Below, piece by piece: positions 56,473-64,000 of a stretch of DNA of 64,000 nucleotides. The notes below the pieces were generated by a model, which had not been told where the DNA came from, searched no databases, and saw nothing but the letters and a program-made list of their open reading frames with translations. This DNA comes from Leptospira sp. B5-022 (lineage in GTDB: Bacteria > Spirochaetota > Leptospiria > Leptospirales > Leptospiraceae). Position 1 is the first letter of the stretch; every line of letters begins with the position of its first letter. The position numbers and the translations under genes were made by a program. The stretch lies in assembly GCF_000347035.1 (NCBI RefSeq), contig NZ_ANIJ01000014.1, positions 199,366 through 263,365 on the forward strand. The letters are read 5' to 3'.

Positions 56473-56534
56473 ATTCTTCTTCCTTTCTGTTATATTCTTC
56501 CTATTAGACGGATCCGGAAAGCAAAAATACGATT

Positions 56535-57137
56535 CTAACCTTCGACGACCAAGCCACAGTCCATTTCTTCGACCACGAAGCCGGTAAAGATCAATGGATA
56601 CAGTAAATAAGTTCCGAGCCCTAGAACCCAGGCAAATCCCGTACGAGGAGTATCTCTCACTCCCGTACTTTGAAAGAACAACCGAACGGATCTAAACGGT
56701 TTTTTAGCGGGATCGGAGAGTCCTACAGATCGATCCGTAATACCCAAACCGCAATTATGAGTAAGTTTATTTCCTTCGATAGTGATAAACACTTCCTTTC
56801 TTTCGGATTTGCTCCATGAAACTCTTCTCGTGACAGTACCTTCTAATTCCAATTCTTTGGACCTAGCGCCTGTCCCGACTAAGATAGGAAATTGAGCGTA
56901 TTCTCTGTCTAACTTTCTATCCTTACCTTCGGTACCAGTAGCAAAGGTTGCCATTAACGTTTTTACGTCGTATTCCAAATCATCTTCGAATTGGACTAAG
57001 ACCGGCATTTCGGCTCTTTGTTCTCCGGAAGCCGGCAATTGTACTTCGGGATTTTTCTTTTCGGCTCCGGAACAGGATACGAGGAAAAAAAGAACGGAAA
57101 CGAAAAGTATTAAAGAATATTTATCGAATGAATTCAT
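56535..57137 (-). CDS. lipoprotein of unknown function
   Basis: A 200-residue lipoprotein with signal ending FFLVSC (Cys near residue 22). The mature part is beta-rich (RKEVFITIEGNKLTHNCGLG) with two more cysteines (HNCG, MDCG), possibly paired, and a hydrophobic stretch near the C-terminus (FAWVLGLGTYLLYPLIFTGFVV) that may be a membrane segment or a buried strand, unusual in a periplasmic lipoprotein. No family recognised. It is divergent from the TPR gene at 57244. Confidence 0.75.
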   Translation of the reverse strand: MNSFDKYSLILFVSVLFFLVSCSGAEKKNPEVQLPASGEQRAEMPVLVQFEDDLEYDVKTLMATFATGTEGKDRKLDREYAQFPILVGTGARSKELELEGTVTRRVSWSKSERKEVFITIEGNKLTHNCGLGITDRSVGLSDPAKKPFRSVRLFFQSTGVRDTPRTGFAWVLGLGTYLLYPLIFTGFVVEEMDCGLVVEG

Positions 57138-57243
57138 AGAAAGCCCTGCACCTCTATGAAACCCCGTAAAGAATTTCTGTCCAGCGAAAAAGCCGGGTAA
57201 AAAGATAGTCGTATCCGAAAGGAAGAAAAGAAATGGAAAAAGA

Positions 57244-57855
57244 ATGGATCCAAGACTGAAAACCGCATTGGATTATCTGAAAAAAGGAGACTCGAATTCC
57301 GCCAAATCCGTACTGATCGCATGGACGGACTCGGAGCCCAATAACCCTAACGCATTTTTTCATTTAGGAATGTGCCTTTCTCAATTGGGAGAGATGGTTC
57401 CGGCAGAATCCGCATTGCAGGAATGTATCCGTCTGGAACCTGCGCATGTCCAAGCCTGGGTAGGACTTGGAGTTTTATTTGCTCGAAAAAAGGATAAACC
57501 GAAAGCGGAGTTCCATCTTTCAAAGGCATTGGAATTGGACGATACGGATATTTTCGCTAGAAAAAATTTAGCCGCTGTTTATACCGGTGCTTCCAAGTTT
57601 GATCGTGCCTTAGATCTACTAAAAGGGTTACCTGAGTCTGAGTTATCCGATTCCCCCACTCTATATGCATTAGCGATTTGTTATGTAAGGACCAATCGAT
57701 TCGAAGAGGCTAGGGAAACTTTCCGCAAATTAGAGATCGTAGGCATCCCAGACCAAGTCAAAAAAGAATATCTCCAACTCAAACAATTATTGGAAGAGAA
57801 ACAATTCGAGCAAGGCGGCATCTGGAGTTTTCTCCAAAGAGAGGAAGATCTCTGA
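57244..57855 (+). CDS. TPR-repeat protein
   Basis: A 203-residue soluble protein with about four to five tetratricopeptide repeats (NPNAFFHLGMCLSQLGEMVPAE, HVQAWVGLGVLFARKKDKPKAE and others with the W/Y-LG-x7-A pattern). No signal peptide or enzymatic domain is seen, so it is likely a protein-binding adaptor. The ATG at 57244 has GGAAAAA just upstream. The stop is followed within a few bases by a GC-rich structured stretch and palindromic element B. Confidence 0.82.
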   Translation: MDPRLKTALDYLKKGDSNSAKSVLIAWTDSEPNNPNAFFHLGMCLSQLGEMVPAESALQECIRLEPAHVQAWVGLGVLFARKKDKPKAEFHLSKALELDDTDIFARKNLAAVYTGASKFDRALDLLKGLPESELSDSPTLYALAICYVRTNRFEEARETFRKLEIVGIPDQVKKEYLQLKQLLEEKQFEQGGIWSFLQREEDL

Positions 57856-57857
57856 CC

Positions 57858-57945
57858 GCGACAGCGATGCGCAGGAGAAGTCTCGAAGAGACCGAAGCGC
57901 TAGCGTAGCCCGAAGCAGCGCGTTCTGAGCAAAGCGAAGAGTCGC
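57858..57945. repeat. GC-rich structured stretch (REP-like)
   Basis: About 90 bp of high GC with many short palindromes: GTCTC-GAA-GAGAC, AGCGCTAGCG, and GCGAC near the start pairing with GTCGC at the end. TAGCGTAGCC in it recurs in the left linker of element A (55180-55187). It differs in base composition from neighbouring DNA and may be a separate repeat that travels next to the palindromic element. Confidence 0.55.
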
Positions 57946-57956
57946 CCAAAACTTTT

Positions 57957-58150
57957 AAAAAAAGAATTTAGAACCTATCGCAAAAACTTTTACAAAACAG
58001 TCTCCTTGAGAGAGTTTTTTACCTGAGAGCGAGCCAGGACGGCAGAGCGACCCGGAGCTCTGCACAGGATGTGCAGGCGGAGGGGAAGGTAAAAAACTCT
58101 CTCAAGGATATTTTAAAGTATTCTTAAGATAGGTTCTAAATTCTTTTTTA
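57957..58150. repeat. long palindromic element, copy B
   Basis: Outer arms (about 57957-57979 against 58128-58150) match over 22-23 bp with one extra A; inner arms (58004-58024 against 58087-58107, beginning CCTTGAGAGAG) are a perfect 21-bp inverted repeat; the 62-bp centre 58025-58086 is the reverse complement of the core of copy A at about 83% identity. The linker between the left inner and outer arms (57974-58004) matches the right linker of copy A in 26 of 31 positions once orientation is corrected. It ends 1 bp before the TTGACT upstream of the leu leader. Confidence 0.92.
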
Positions 58151-58151
58151 C

Positions 58152-58157
58152 TTGACT
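58152..58157 (+). promoter_or_regulatory. possible -35 element of the leu operon
   Basis: TTGACT stands 34 bp upstream of the leader peptide ATG, right after element B. A matching -10 at normal spacing is not convincing, so the exact promoter is uncertain. Confidence 0.35.
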
Positions 58158-58190
58158 TCTTTTTCCGATTTAACGAGTCTAAAGGTAAGT

Positions 58191-58253
58191 ATGGCGCAGA
58201 ATTTCTTCCAAGCTAATTTGCTCGGTCTCCTCTTACTCCTTCTTTCGAGTTGA
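58191..58253 (+). CDS. leu operon leader peptide (attenuator peptide)
   Basis: A 20-codon open frame (MAQNFFQANLLGLLLLLLSS) with ATG 58191, the ribosome site AAAGG six bases upstream and a TGA stop. Eight of the codons from position 10 to 18 are leucine, using TTG, CTC, TTA and CTT. It is too short for usual gene calling. It lies directly upstream of an antiterminator/terminator pair and a LeuA-type gene, so its role is to let ribosomes sense leucyl-tRNA supply. Confidence 0.88.
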   Translation: MAQNFFQANLLGLLLLLLSS

Positions 58254-58307
58254 GAGGACGGAAATCTTGCGCGTGCAAAAACCCGCTCCTCTGAGCGGGT
58301 TTTTTTG
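58253..58307 (+). terminator. leucine attenuator: antiterminator strand and terminator
   Basis: ACCCGCTC (58281-58288) and GAGCGGGT (58293-58300) form a strong hairpin followed by TTTTTTT. AGAGGA (58253-58258) can pair either with TCCTCT inside the leader's CTC-CTC-TTA codons (58228-58233) or with the identical TCCTCT at 58287-58292, which would break the terminator. This is the classic 1:2 / 2:3 / 3:4 layout of amino-acid attenuators. Confidence 0.88.
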
Positions 58308-58361
58308 TATCAGGGCCTTTCTCCCGGCAAAATCCCCGCCTTTGAGACCGGAAAAAAGAGA

Positions 58362-59645
58362 ATGCCCATGGAACAAAAATCGAATACCGATATAGCGACC
58401 CAGTATCCTTCCATCCAAGAGATGATCAACCCCGGACAAGGATTGAAAACTCCTCCCGTCTCTCCATTCTTTATGGATGTTACGCTAAGAGACGGGAACC
58501 AAGCGTTACGAAAACCTTGGAATCTGGAAGAAAAAGAGATCATATTTAAGAGACTTCTAAAGTTAGGTGTACAAGGAATAGAGGTCGGCTTCGCTTCCGC
58601 AAGTAAACAAGACTTCGAAGCATGCTCTTATCTTTCTTCTTTGGCCCCGGAGAATGTTGCAATCTCCAGTCTTTCCAGAGCTGTGGAGAAGGAAATAGAT
58701 CTTTCTTGGGAGGCGATCCGAAAGGCCCCTCGTCCCAGAATTCATATCGTGTATCCGATCAGCGATTTTACGATCCGCAACGTATTGGGAATTTCAGAAA
58801 AGGTTGTTAAAGAAAACATAATACGATCCGTTTCTTACGCACGTAAATTGGCCGGAAATTACGGAGAGGTACAATTCTCCGGAGAACATTTCGGGGATTC
58901 CTTGGAAAATATGGATTTTGCAGTCGAAGCGTTCCAGGCCGCCTTGGATGCAGGTGCAGATGTTGTAAATCTTCCGAATACAGTGGAAAGATATAGACCT
59001 TATTTATTTGTAGCAATGGTCCGTAAAGTCGCCGAATCCTTGCCCCAAGGAAGTAAAATTTCTGTCCACACACATAACGATCTAGGAATGGCAACAGCCA
59101 CCACAGTGGAAAGTTTTTTTGCAGGCGCCGTACAATTGGAAACAGCGTTAAACGGTTTGGGAGAAAGAGCCGGGAATACGAATACGTATGAAGTAGCGAT
59201 CGCCCTTCATAATTGTGGAGTCAAAGTAGACTTGGATCTTCAGACTATTTATGAGACTTCCAGGATTGTTTCCAGGATGTCAGGTGTTCCTATTCCGGAA
59301 AAAGCGCCTTTGATCGGAGAGGATGTGGTCGCTCATAGAAGCGGGATCCACCAAGACGGAGTTTCCAAAACAAAAGATATGAAAAAAGGAGCCTATCGAG
59401 CTTTCGACGCGAACCTGATCGGAAGACCGGAAGGAGACCGGATCGCTTTTACTAGTCAATCCGGAAAATCGGCAATTTATGAAATTTTAATGCAATCCGG
59501 GATCTCTGTCTCTAAAGAAGAAGCTTCTAAATTGCAGCCGATCTTAAAATCAATTTCGGAAAATTATGGTGGAGGAGAATTGTCGATTGAGGAGATCAAG
59601 AGTGAGTTGGGGAAATTGAGAAGTATTGCAGATGAGCGTTTCTGA
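58362..59645 (+). CDS. 2-isopropylmalate synthase-like enzyme (LeuA family)
   Basis: A 427-residue DRE-TIM metallolyase: [15 protein letters not shown] carries the catalytic Arg-Asp, [15 protein letters not shown], then [20 protein letters not shown] with the metal-binding His-x-His, and [11 protein letters not shown]. It condenses acetyl-CoA with a 2-keto acid; the leucine-sensing leader upstream favours 2-isopropylmalate synthase over citramalate or homocitrate synthase. The C-terminal ACT-like LeuA regulatory domain is not evident; only a short helical region follows the barrel. Two ATGs, 58362 and 58368, are possible starts. Confidence 0.85.
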   Translation: MPMEQKSNTDIATQYPSIQEMINPGQGLKTPPVSPFFMDVTLRDGNQALRKPWNLEEKEIIFKRLLKLGVQGIEVGFASASKQDFEACSYLSSLAPENVAISSLSRAVEKEIDLSWEAIRKAPRPRIHIVYPISDFTIRNVLGISEKVVKENIIRSVSYARKLAGNYGEVQFSGEHFGDSLENMDFAVEAFQAALDAGADVVNLPNTVERYRPYLFVAMVRKVAESLPQGSKISVHTHNDLGMATATTVESFFAGAVQLETALNGLGERAGNTNTYEVAIALHNCGVKVDLDLQTIYETSRIVSRMSGVPIPEKAPLIGEDVVAHRSGIHQDGVSKTKDMKKGAYRAFDANLIGRPEGDRIAFTSQSGKSAIYEILMQSGISVSKEEASKLQPILKSISENYGGGELSIEEIKSELGKLRSIADERF

Positions 59646-59666
59646 TCAGAGAACATTACGATATTC

Positions 59667-61550
59667 CTAATATTCTTTCTGCCTTCTTTCTTTTATATTG
59701 GCTAAAAAGAATCCGATTAGAAGAAAGAATATAAGAAAGGAATACCAATAGATTAAATTTTGACCGGTTCCTGCCACAAAGAAGGAATAGTAAATTGGTT
59801 TTAGGTTTAGATGAAACTGATCAATTACAAATCCGCACATAATGTAGACTTTCTTAAAATGGGTATAAAAATTTTCCGGGATTCTTAAGAATGTATAAAC
59901 TTGCAGAAAAGATAAAATAAACAAAGAAGAAATTACTAAGAATACCGCTAATATAGCCCATTGATATCTTTTTCCAGTATCATCAGTAAGGTATATGAAT
60001 ATTCTATTCAAACCCATCGCCGCTAAGTAAGCCATTAGCGGATATACCACGATCCAATATCTTCCCACCGGACAAGATCCGAGCCAAAAATACGTATGAA
60101 ATAAATTCGGAAGATGACCAAAGATTATTAGCAACGTAGTTAGTAAAAATTTAGGAATGCTCTCCTTGAACAACTGGCTGATCCCAATAAAGGCTAAAAA
60201 TAAAAGAGGATTTAAGCCGAATAGTCCGCGATCTGCATCGAATAAATATGCTGAATATCTCCAAAATAAATCATTCGTTAGCAGGTCTTTGGGTCCATAG
60301 GGAGAAATAGATCCGAAAATATAAAGATTGTATAGAAAAAATAACGAAATCCCGGAGCAATATACTAGTGCTCCTGCGATAAGGCGATTTCTCTGGTGAA
60401 TAACTGAATATAACCAGTATGCCATCAAGAGGGCCGATAACGTTAAGAATTTTATATGTAGAAATGGGAAAAGGATAAAGATAAAAGGTAAAATAAGATC
60501 AAGTTTAGAGATTCTTTTTTCACAAAGAAAATAATAGGAAACAAAAAGGAGGGCAGATGCCAAAACCTCAGGAAAAATCTGACCAGTATATGCGATAAAC
60601 GGCATCCCAAAAACGATAAACGGTATTGCGATTAGTTCGATTTTTGACTTTATCTTAGGGAGAACGATATAAATTAGGAAGCCTGAAAGAAAAGAAGAAC
60701 ATAAAAGAATCATGACTTTCCCAACCAAAATAGGAACCGGCTTAATCTCTCCGCTTTGATTTAGGAAGGCTACAGAAATGTAAGCGCTTAAAAATGGATA
60801 ATGAAGAGGATATTTTATTCCATTCTGAGTTACTGTATGTTGTCCAAAATTCCTGAAAAATAAGGATAGTTTATTTTCTTGATATTGATTATCTAATCGG
60901 ATATCGAAATCTTCGATCAAAGATTCCCCTATTACCATGTAATGAGGCTCATCGCCAACATAGGGTATCGAAGAATTAAATTGTATGAGGAAATTAAAAG
61001 AATAGGAAATTAAGAAAAGCAGAACGTAAGACAAACCATATCCTTTAGAGACCATCTCATAATTTAAAGCCAATGCGATTAAGGAAATTATGAGTAAGAA
61101 GACCATTACCTTATAGTAAAGTTTAAATTCTGTAGTTTTCTTCTGAAAAAGATAGGGCTCTTGTCCTTTCTCTAAAGGATTTTTAAATTGGAAACTTAAG
61201 TTTGCAACACTCTTTTCCGAAAGAAAACGTATCTCAGTATACCCTCCCTTCGTTTTCCATTCGCCAAGCTTTGAGGCATTATCATATATATATAAAGTAT
61301 TTTCAGACTTTGAAGGATTCCCTATCGAAAATTCGAAATTTTTATCGATTCCTTTTATAAAACATCCGGAGGAATTACGATCCTTTATAGTATACGTATC
61401 CCCATATTGATGAAGGTTAAAAGGAGGCAAATCACAAGTAGAATTTCCCTTACTTAAAAATACAGCAGGTATACAAATTGAAAATAGGAATACAGAGAAT
61501 GAAATCCAGATCAATCCTGTACAAAAAGGAAAATAAGATTTAAATTTCAT
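59667..61550 (-). CDS. GT-C-type membrane glycosyltransferase-like protein
   Basis: A 627-residue protein: one N-terminal helix, an exported domain of about 110 residues with two Cys pairs (STCDLPP, SGCFIKG), then about ten membrane helices. The first large loop has YVGDEPHYMVIGESLIEDFDI, an acidic GDEPHY motif like the catalytic DE of GT39/PMT-type polyprenyl-phosphate sugar transferases. Such enzymes move sugars from a lipid carrier to acceptors outside the cytoplasm. AT-rich, unlike its left neighbour. Substrate unknown; an O-antigen or protein glycosylation role is possible. Confidence 0.7.
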   Translation of the reverse strand: MKFKSYFPFCTGLIWISFSVFLFSICIPAVFLSKGNSTCDLPPFNLHQYGDTYTIKDRNSSGCFIKGIDKNFEFSIGNPSKSENTLYIYDNASKLGEWKTKGGYTEIRFLSEKSVANLSFQFKNPLEKGQEPYLFQKKTTEFKLYYKVMVFLLIISLIALALNYEMVSKGYGLSYVLLFLISYSFNFLIQFNSSIPYVGDEPHYMVIGESLIEDFDIRLDNQYQENKLSLFFRNFGQHTVTQNGIKYPLHYPFLSAYISVAFLNQSGEIKPVPILVGKVMILLCSSFLSGFLIYIVLPKIKSKIELIAIPFIVFGMPFIAYTGQIFPEVLASALLFVSYYFLCEKRISKLDLILPFIFILFPFLHIKFLTLSALLMAYWLYSVIHQRNRLIAGALVYCSGISLFFLYNLYIFGSISPYGPKDLLTNDLFWRYSAYLFDADRGLFGLNPLLFLAFIGISQLFKESIPKFLLTTLLIIFGHLPNLFHTYFWLGSCPVGRYWIVVYPLMAYLAAMGLNRIFIYLTDDTGKRYQWAILAVFLVISSLFILSFLQVYTFLRIPENFYTHFKKVYIMCGFVIDQFHLNLKPIYYSFFVAGTGQNLIYWYSFLIFFLLIGFFLANIKERRQKEY

Positions 61551-62117
61551 CAGATTATCCTATTCATTTCCAGCAGGGAACAAGTTAAAAGCAAAAATCG
61601 ATAGTGTCGCAAAAGTTTCGTACAATTTAAATTTGAAGAAAGGTCCTCGGGATCTACCGCAATTCGCGGTGACATGTTCATGATTAGGCATTTACCTTTA
61701 AATACACCTTCCTGTTACTTGGATTTAGCTCCATATGCCAAGACTAAACTTAAGATTCACTTGACGATGGGCTTTGACAGAGGCATCTACTTCTAAAGAT
61801 AAAAATTCTGATTCCGATGCTCGATCGGCTTTATAGAAGTGAGAGGAATTCCTATAAAGCTTTCTTCCGTCTTAGATCGCCTCTCCCAATGGTAGCAGAA
61901 CGTTGTATATTTCCGTCCTTTTTTTTCTGCAATATTAAGGTTGATAAAGGCCGTTTTTTGAAAAAGCAGAAAACTCTTTCTCCCAATCTATTATCGATCT
62001 TTTCATTGGGGATAGTTTAGCAGATTCCACGGTTTCGAAAAAGGTTCAGTTCGTTAGGCGCTTACCAAAAAAATATAGAAGAGAAAATCTCAAAGTAATG
62101 GATTACATTCGATAATA
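61551..62117. other. intergenic region without recognised gene
   Basis: About 570 bp. The only frame over 60 codons (61817-62020) lacks ribosome site, signal and family traits. There is a small hairpin ACCGC-AATTC-GCGGT near 61658. I see no repeat or mobile-element end. Confidence 0.5.
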
Positions 62118-62606
62118 TCAGTATCCCGAATTTACAGAAAAGTTGAAACAAGTTTCATCCTTGAGATTTATCATTAAAGAAAAATACCTATCACCCCCGC
62201 CGAAAACCAAAGGAATACCCTTATTAAATCGAATCGGATCGTCATATTTTGTTGGTATAAAAAAATTAATATAAACGATCTTTGTTTCTTGAGCTTCCAA
62301 TCCAGCATATTGTAATATGTAGTTATTTAGTTTTCTGTATATTAATGTATTACGTTTTTTTACGCATTCTTTTGCTAAAAATTTTGCTTTTTGGGCTTCC
62401 ATGCGAGTCACAACTGTTTGAGTAAATTTCTTATTTCCAATGAACTCTTCGATTTTCAAATCAGTAATTGGTAATATGTAATCATTGGGGCCTAATGTGA
62501 TATCTTGAAAAGATTGACACTTTGCATAACACGCCCAAAAAGAAAATAGTAATATGAGACTGAGCAATTTCACTTCAATCTTAATATGCCATTCGCGGCT
62601 TTTCAT
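62118..62606 (-). CDS. exported or lipoprotein-type protein downstream of the RHS gene (candidate immunity protein)
   Basis: A 162-residue protein starting at ATG 62606 with AAGGA a few bases upstream; the frame is open further but overlaps the RHS gene more. The N-terminus has a hydrophobic signal ending FWAC, so it is probably exported or lipidated. The rest has ILPITDLKIEEFIG, a helical middle and IPLVFGGGDRYFSLMINLKDE. No family is recognised. It overlaps the RHS stop by 26 nt, the usual place of an immunity gene, which would act in the periplasm against the metallopeptidase tip (inference). Confidence 0.65.
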   Translation of the reverse strand: MKSREWHIKIEVKLLSLILLFSFWACYAKCQSFQDITLGPNDYILPITDLKIEEFIGNKKFTQTVVTRMEAQKAKFLAKECVKKRNTLIYRKLNNYILQYAGLEAQETKIVYINFFIPTKYDDPIRFNKGIPLVFGGGDRYFSLMINLKDETCFNFSVNSGY

Positions 62607-64000
62607 TTCTTTCCTTACGAACCATGTTCTCAGTAATCTCAGTCCCCTCAACATATTTTAGCCCCACAGTTCGCAATTCTTCTCTCTTCACCTCATCTTT
62701 AACTCGTCTAGTAATTTCGTCTATGCCGAAAAGTTTTAAGAACCATGTCTCTTCTTGATATTCATACACTTGTTCTTCAAGACTGAAGTTGAAAGCGTTG
62801 GCCTTTCCACCAAAAAAATGGCCAGAATGAATAAACTCATGGGCAATTTTTATTTCTGCAGTTGGGCTTCGCTTTCTTAACAGACCATCGTCATCTTTCT
62901 CTGCTATTGGGATGTCGTTGTCTGGATCGATATAAATGAGAGTATTTACTCCTTTTCCATTATACAAATTTGGATTATACTTAGTATAATCTATTTCATC
63001 GAGACGAACTTCATTCAATCCTTCATGATTTATAATTAATTTAGCTGTATGCTTAGTATCTGCAATCAGCCGTCTGACTAGTTCATATCCATTCTTTGTA
63101 TTTTCCGCTATTCTTTTCCCAAGTTGCAAATTACCCTTCGAATCAATCCATACTTTCGCTCCTGCCAAGGAGCTTATATGTTTAAGCGCAGTATCTACTT
63201 CCTCTTTTTCCTTATTTGCAATTTGTAGGATATGCCCTGTAGGATCCTTATACTTAATCGGATTCCCCGCTACATAAGAGAATCTATTCCACCCTTGCGT
63301 ACTACGCGCTCCATCGATCACACTATCCGCACTTGTAAACCTCGCGATCTGCGGATCATAATACCTTGCATTATAAAAATAGAAATTTGTCTCTCTATCC
63401 AACTCCTGTGAATTATACTTAGGAGTCAAATCCTGATTTCCTCTTTGAACAAGAGTTTCTCCATACGGCTCGTATTGCATACGGCTAAGAGTATGAGCGC
63501 CTTCATCTAAGACATGAGCAACAGAGTCTACTTGATCCGTTAGGAAATATGCAGTAGTCCCTTCTTCATTCAGCGCTGCGATACGGACTCCGTTCAGGTA
63601 AACGTTATTGATAGAACTTAAAATATTTGTGTCTTCGGAATATTCCAATCCGTAGAATTTACTTGGATATAAGATCTCTTGGGTTTTGAAAGAAGCTCCG
63701 CTTGGAACTAAAGCTTTCTTGCGGACCCTGAATCCACCTTCATCATACCAATAATTTCCGATCGTTGCGCTAAGAGCATCCTGGACCTGAGTAATTCTAT
63801 TTTGAGAATCGATTGTGATGGTCTTAGTAAGATCTTTAAAGTTATCTCTCTGGTGGATCATATTTCCAGAAGCGTCATAGTTCATTACTAAACGATCGTT
63901 TCCACTTTGTGTGGAATCTATATGGGTGACTTGGTGGTTGGAATATTGGTAATTCCACTCGTCTATAAGGGTATTATCGTTAAAGTTATGATTACGCTTC
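62581..64000 (-). CDS. RHS/YD-repeat polymorphic toxin with C-terminal metallopeptidase domain, 5' part outside window
   Basis: The minus-strand frame is open to the right edge, so at least 473 residues are seen and the N-terminus is missing. YD-type repeats (NYDASGNMIHQRDN) lead into the RHS core: YNSQELDRETNFYFYNARYYDPQIARFTSADS and the end mark YVAGNPIKYKDPTGH (quoted in parts). The last 230 residues are a tip with AEIKIAHEFIHSGHFFGG, an HEFIH zinc motif like the M91/NleD-type effector peptidases. RHS proteins are toxins delivered by contact or secretion systems, with the tip released by self-cleavage. The tip's base composition is more AT-rich than the core. Confidence 0.88.
   Translation of the reverse strand, partial: KRNHNFNDNTLIDEWNYQYSNHQVTHIDSTQSGNDRLVMNYDASGNMIHQRDNFKDLTKTITIDSQNRITQVQDALSATIGNYWYDEGGFRVRKKALVPSGASFKTQEILYPSKFYGLEYSEDTNILSSINNVYLNGVRIAALNEEGTTAYFLTDQVDSVAHVLDEGAHTLSRMQYEPYGETLVQRGNQDLTPKYNSQELDRETNFYFYNARYYDPQIARFTSADSVIDGARSTQGWNRFSYVAGNPIKYKDPTGHILQIANKEKEEVDTALKHISSLAGAKVWIDSKGNLQLGKRIAENTKNGYELVRRLIADTKHTAKLIINHEGLNEVRLDEIDYTKYNPNLYNGKGVNTLIYIDPDNDIPIAEKDDDGLLRKRSPTAEIKIAHEFIHSGHFFGGKANAFNFSLEEQVYEYQEETWFLKLFGIDEITRRVKDEVKREELRTVGLKYVEGTEITENMVRKERNEKPRMAY

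Noticed and set aside
61817..62020. 67-residue frame in the right intergenic region
   Set aside because: No ribosome site, unusual composition, no domain; probably chance.
1..64000. tRNA, rRNA or tmRNA genes
   Set aside because: Reading the intergenic stretches showed no cloverleaf with CCA-side consensus (GGTTCRA) and no rRNA-like sequence; a covariance search could still find small RNAs I missed.

Overview
The window reads as chromosomal DNA of a Leptospira species. Supporting signs are many lipoproteins with the loose spirochaetal lipobox (for example FLMNC, FFSDC, FLVSC), two SpoIIE-type phosphatases with GAF input domains, futalosine-pathway MqnA, a menagerie of chemotaxis parts, a full heme-uptake operon and moderate GC. 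The genus is inferred from gene content and style; the species cannot be told, although a saprophytic or intermediate clade is my guess.

Layout. 1-4787 (minus) is a tightly overlapping operon: Gfo/Idh oxidoreductase, UbiB/ABC1 kinase, LspA, a cyclic-nucleotide-binding protein and an AI-2E family permease cut by the window edge. 4871-7935 (plus) holds murF, purE and purK. 7932-14827 (minus) is a surface-polysaccharide block: flippase-like protein, polysaccharide pyruvyl transferase, three GT4 glycosyltransferases and one GT2. 14959-22647 (minus) is a compact cell-wall cluster read in the order rsmH-ftsL-murE-mraY-ftsW-murG-murC; ftsI, murD and ftsQ are not in it and murF stands apart.

22987-28564 is a signalling block: two tandem methyl-accepting chemotaxis proteins, a rhodanese lipoprotein, CheR and a STAS protein. 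mqnA follows, then a 50-bp tandem repeat array. 29767-37891 carries a lipoprotein, amt, a GAF-SpoIIE-TPR phosphatase, an alpha/beta hydrolase, a small unknown, a glycerol-kinase-like FGGY kinase and a Host_attach-family protein.

38253-46264 is a heme acquisition operon preceded by three Fur-like palindromes: two surface lipoproteins (the second HmuY-like), a TonB-dependent receptor, HmuT, HmuU, HmuV and HmuS. 46321-57855 is a mixed region: DoxX, MORN lipoprotein, metallophosphoesterase, GAF-GAF-SpoIIE phosphatase, DUF2817 peptidase, a DsbA-like oxidoreductase, a TetR/alcohol dehydrogenase divergon with two clear operators, serine acetyltransferase, small membrane proteins and a TPR protein.

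58152-59645 is a LeuA-type synthase behind a textbook leucine attenuator (leader peptide with eight Leu codons, antiterminator, terminator). The right end has a GT-C membrane glycosyltransferase-like protein and the 3' end of an RHS polymorphic toxin with a zinc-metallopeptidase tip plus a likely partner gene.

The most unusual signals outside genes are three copies of a roughly 180-195 bp palindromic element (about 22675-22825, 55152-55330, 57957-58150). Two intact copies share a 62-63 bp core that is exactly bounded by perfect 21-bp inverted repeats, yet those arms have unrelated sequence in the two copies. No tRNA, rRNA, CRISPR array or intact insertion sequence was recognised.
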